Shown one piece after another: positions 5,223-6,411 of a stretch of 6,411 bases of DNA. This stretch comes from Candidatus Magasanikbacteria bacterium RIFCSPHIGHO2_02_FULL_47_14 (GTDB lineage: Bacteria; Patescibacteriota; Patescibacteriia; Magasanikbacterales; UBA922), in NCBI GenBank assembly GCA_001784275.1, contig MFQB01000013.1, forward strand, positions 38,688 to 45,098, in the 5' to 3' direction. The notes under the pieces were generated by a model. That model was not told where the DNA came from, ran no database searches, and saw only the letters and a list, made by a program, of their open reading frames with translations. The translations under genes were made by a program, and so were the position numbers. The stretch's first letter is position 1; the number at the start of each line of letters is the position of its first letter.

Positions 5223-5900
5223 ATGGCATTTGCTATTGTTGCCCAGAAACGAACAACCGACGGAAGAAAAACTCGTGAACAGGGTTTATTGCCCGGCGTT
5301 GTGTATGGCCAGGGAATTCAACCAATTTCGATTGCAGTTCCGTATTCAGTTTTTGACAAGTTATATAATCAAGCGGGTGAGGCCAGTCTGATCGACTTTT
5401 CGGTGCAAGGTGAAGACGGAAAACCGGTGAAGGTGTTGATACAAGATGTCCAACGCGATCCGGTCAAGGGCAAGATGATCCACGTGGACCTTCGCCAAAT
5501 CGACATGACCATTGAGATGACCGCAACTGTTGAATTGAGCTTTGTTGGCCAGTCGTTGGCAGAAAAAGAGTTGGGCGGTACGTTGATGAAGACGTTGAAT
5601 ACGATTGCAGTTCGCTGTTTGCCTCAGGACTTGGTGAATGAGGTCGAAGTTGATTTGTCTGTGTTAAAGACCTTTGACGATGTCATTCATATCTCTGATT
5701 TGAAACTTCCGGCAGGCGTTGTCTGCAGTGACAACGTGGACACTGTGGTTGCCAAGGTCAGCGCACCAATTACTGAAGAACAGTTCAAGGCCATGGAAGA
5801 GCAAGGACCGGGCACCGTTGAAGAGGTCAAGGTAGAGTCTGAAGAGAAGAAGAAAGAAAAAGAGGCTGAGGCAGCGGCCGCAGCAGAAAAGGCGGAGTAA
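5223..5900 (+). CDS. rplY: 50S ribosomal protein bL25 (Ctc/TL5 long form)
   Basis: bL25 binds 5S rRNA in the central protuberance of the large ribosomal subunit. The 225-aa product is the two-domain Ctc/TL5 form and not the short ~94-aa E. coli form. The N-terminal 5S-binding beta-barrel (about 3-92) carries RTTDGRKTREQGLLPGVVYG (10-29) and VLIQDVQRDPVKGKMIHVDL (71-90), both family hallmarks. The C-terminal TL5 domain (about 97-182) includes VELSFVGQSLAEKELGGTL, CLPQDLVNEVEVDLSVLK and ISDLKLPAGV, again typical. Residues ~184-225 form a charged tail rich in Glu, Lys and Ala, as many Ctc proteins have. The start at 5223 gives the standard distance to the first motif. It lies 21 bp after the zinc-ribbon gene and ends just before an intrinsic terminator, so it is the last gene of its unit. 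The name ctc is often used for this form. Confidence 0.95.
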   Translation: MAFAIVAQKRTTDGRKTREQGLLPGVVYGQGIQPISIAVPYSVFDKLYNQAGEASLIDFSVQGEDGKPVKVLIQDVQRDPVKGKMIHVDLRQIDMTIEMTATVELSFVGQSLAEKELGGTLMKTLNTIAVRCLPQDLVNEVEVDLSVLKTFDDVIHISDLKLPAGVVCSDNVDTVVAKVSAPITEEQFKAMEEQGPGTVEEVKVESEEKKKEKEAEAAAAAEKAE

Positions 5901-5912
5901 CAACATATTGAA

Positions 5913-5936
5913 AAAAGTCCCCGTCCGGGGACTTTT
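5913..5936 (+). terminator. Intrinsic terminator after bL25
   Basis: Ten perfect base pairs join 5913-5922 to 5927-5936 around the 4-base loop GTCC. The core is GTCCCC/GGGGAC, flanked by AAAA and TTTT, followed by CGTAT. It lies 12 bp after the stop codon. The A-run on the other side gives it some activity potential on the minus strand, but no minus-strand gene ends here. Confidence 0.9.
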
Positions 5937-5952
5937 CGTATCAGAGGTGTTC

Positions 5953-5961
5953 TGGTAAAAT
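5953..5961 (+). promoter_or_regulatory. Extended -10 promoter of the DUF3048 gene, near-leaderless
   Basis: TGGTAAAAT forms an extended -10 (TG, one base, then TAAAAT, 5/6 consensus). The box ends 8 bp before the ATG at 5970, so transcription would begin 0-2 nt before the start codon. The -35 position falls on the T-run of the preceding terminator (TTTTCG) and is poor, which fits an extended -10 promoter. There is no Shine-Dalgarno. Confidence 0.55.
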
Positions 5962-5969
5962 CGTTGGGT

Positions 5970-6411
5970 ATGAAGAATACATGGGTGAGTGAAAAAATGT
6001 TATATATCTTAAGTGGAGTGGTTTTTTTTGTCGCCGCTCTTTTGGCTGCCTGGTTTGGGTATCAGTATGTGAAGGCGCGTCCACAGGCGAGAGAAGTGGC
6101 GAGTTTGGCTGTTGCCACCGTTGGAGAAGACAAGGAGTGTGCGTTTCGTCGTCTGTTGGACGGAGTATGTGTTGAGTCAGGAGAGCAGACGCATGGGCCA
6201 GTAGTCGGTCTGATGATTGAAAATCATTTTGAGGCACGGCCGATGTCCGGTATCGCGGACGCATCGGTGGTCTACGAAGCACCTGTAGAAGGAAATATCC
6301 CTCGTTTTTTGGCCCTGTATTCTTTAGATAGTGAAGTGAAAAAAGTTGGACCGGTTCGAAGTGCACGGCCGTACTATGTGGATTGGTTGAGTGAATATGG
6401 AACAGCAATGT
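5970..6411 (+). CDS. Membrane-anchored DUF3048 protein (partial, runs off the right edge)
   Basis: The frame is open from the ATG at 5970 to the end of the window: 147 codons seen, no stop. The N-terminus has a short charged head, then one hydrophobic segment at about 10-34 (MLYILSGVVFFVAALLAAWF and on), which acts as a membrane anchor or uncleaved signal and places the rest outside. There is no lipobox cysteine, unlike the lipoprotein YerB of B. subtilis. A Cys57 and Cys67 pair flanks FRRLLDGV and could form a disulfide. The DUF3048 N-terminal domain starts near 77 with PVVGLMIENHFEARPMSG (77-94), then ASVVYEAPVEGNIPRFLALY (98-117) and KVGPVRSARPYYVDW (125-139), all family hallmarks. The biochemical function of the family is not established to my knowledge, so only an extracytoplasmic role is claimed. 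A second ATG at 5997 would shorten the head and keep the membrane segment. It stands behind its own promoter, after the bL25 terminator. Confidence 0.9.
   Translation, partial: MKNTWVSEKMLYILSGVVFFVAALLAAWFGYQYVKARPQAREVASLAVATVGEDKECAFRRLLDGVCVESGEQTHGPVVGLMIENHFEARPMSGIADASVVYEAPVEGNIPRFLALYSLDSEVKKVGPVRSARPYYVDWLSEYGTAM

Noticed and set aside
5941..6408. 155-codon minus-strand frame opposite the DUF3048 gene
   Set aside because: The plus strand encodes unmistakable DUF3048 motifs over the same bases. The minus-strand translation has no family features.

Overview
The window reads as chromosomal DNA of a bacterium with a compact genome and about 50% GC in its core genes. It carries five bacterial genes that are complete or nearly so, plus one GC-rich gene fragment at the left edge. 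My best guess for the host is a member of the Candidate Phyla Radiation (Patescibacteria). The reasons are short spacers, scarce Shine-Dalgarno sites, a small CPxC/CGxC zinc-ribbon protein next to bL25, and a membrane-anchored DUF3048 protein. This is inference from gene style and not proof.

Layout. Positions 3-260 (+) hold the C-terminal end of an unrecognised GC-rich gene. Positions 261-623 are non-coding but full of predicted secondary structure: four stem-loops in a row (281-410), an AT-rich stretch, then a branched 118-nt element (504-621) next to the gyrB stop codon. gyrB (624-2675, minus strand) is complete. It is divergent from a plus-strand pair: a single-pass membrane protein of unknown function (2773-3672) and, 3 bp later, a SEDS glycosyltransferase best read as RodA (3676-4785). 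After a weak terminator and a promoter with a perfect TTGACA box comes a 105-aa zinc-ribbon protein (4884-5201), then ribosomal protein bL25/Ctc (5223-5900), closed by a clean intrinsic terminator (5913-5936). A DUF3048 protein starts at 5970 and runs off the right edge.

How the genes work together. They are housekeeping functions rather than one pathway: DNA supercoiling (GyrB), cell-wall elongation (RodA with an uncharacterised membrane partner), ribosome (bL25) and an envelope protein (DUF3048). The most notable expression pattern is that three plus-strand genes have a -10-like box 6-8 nt before the start codon and no Shine-Dalgarno, as expected for leaderless mRNAs, while the operon-internal rodA has a good AGGAG.

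I saw no mobile element, CRISPR array, tRNA, rRNA or defence system. The part least explained by known genes is the structured intergenic region at 281-621.
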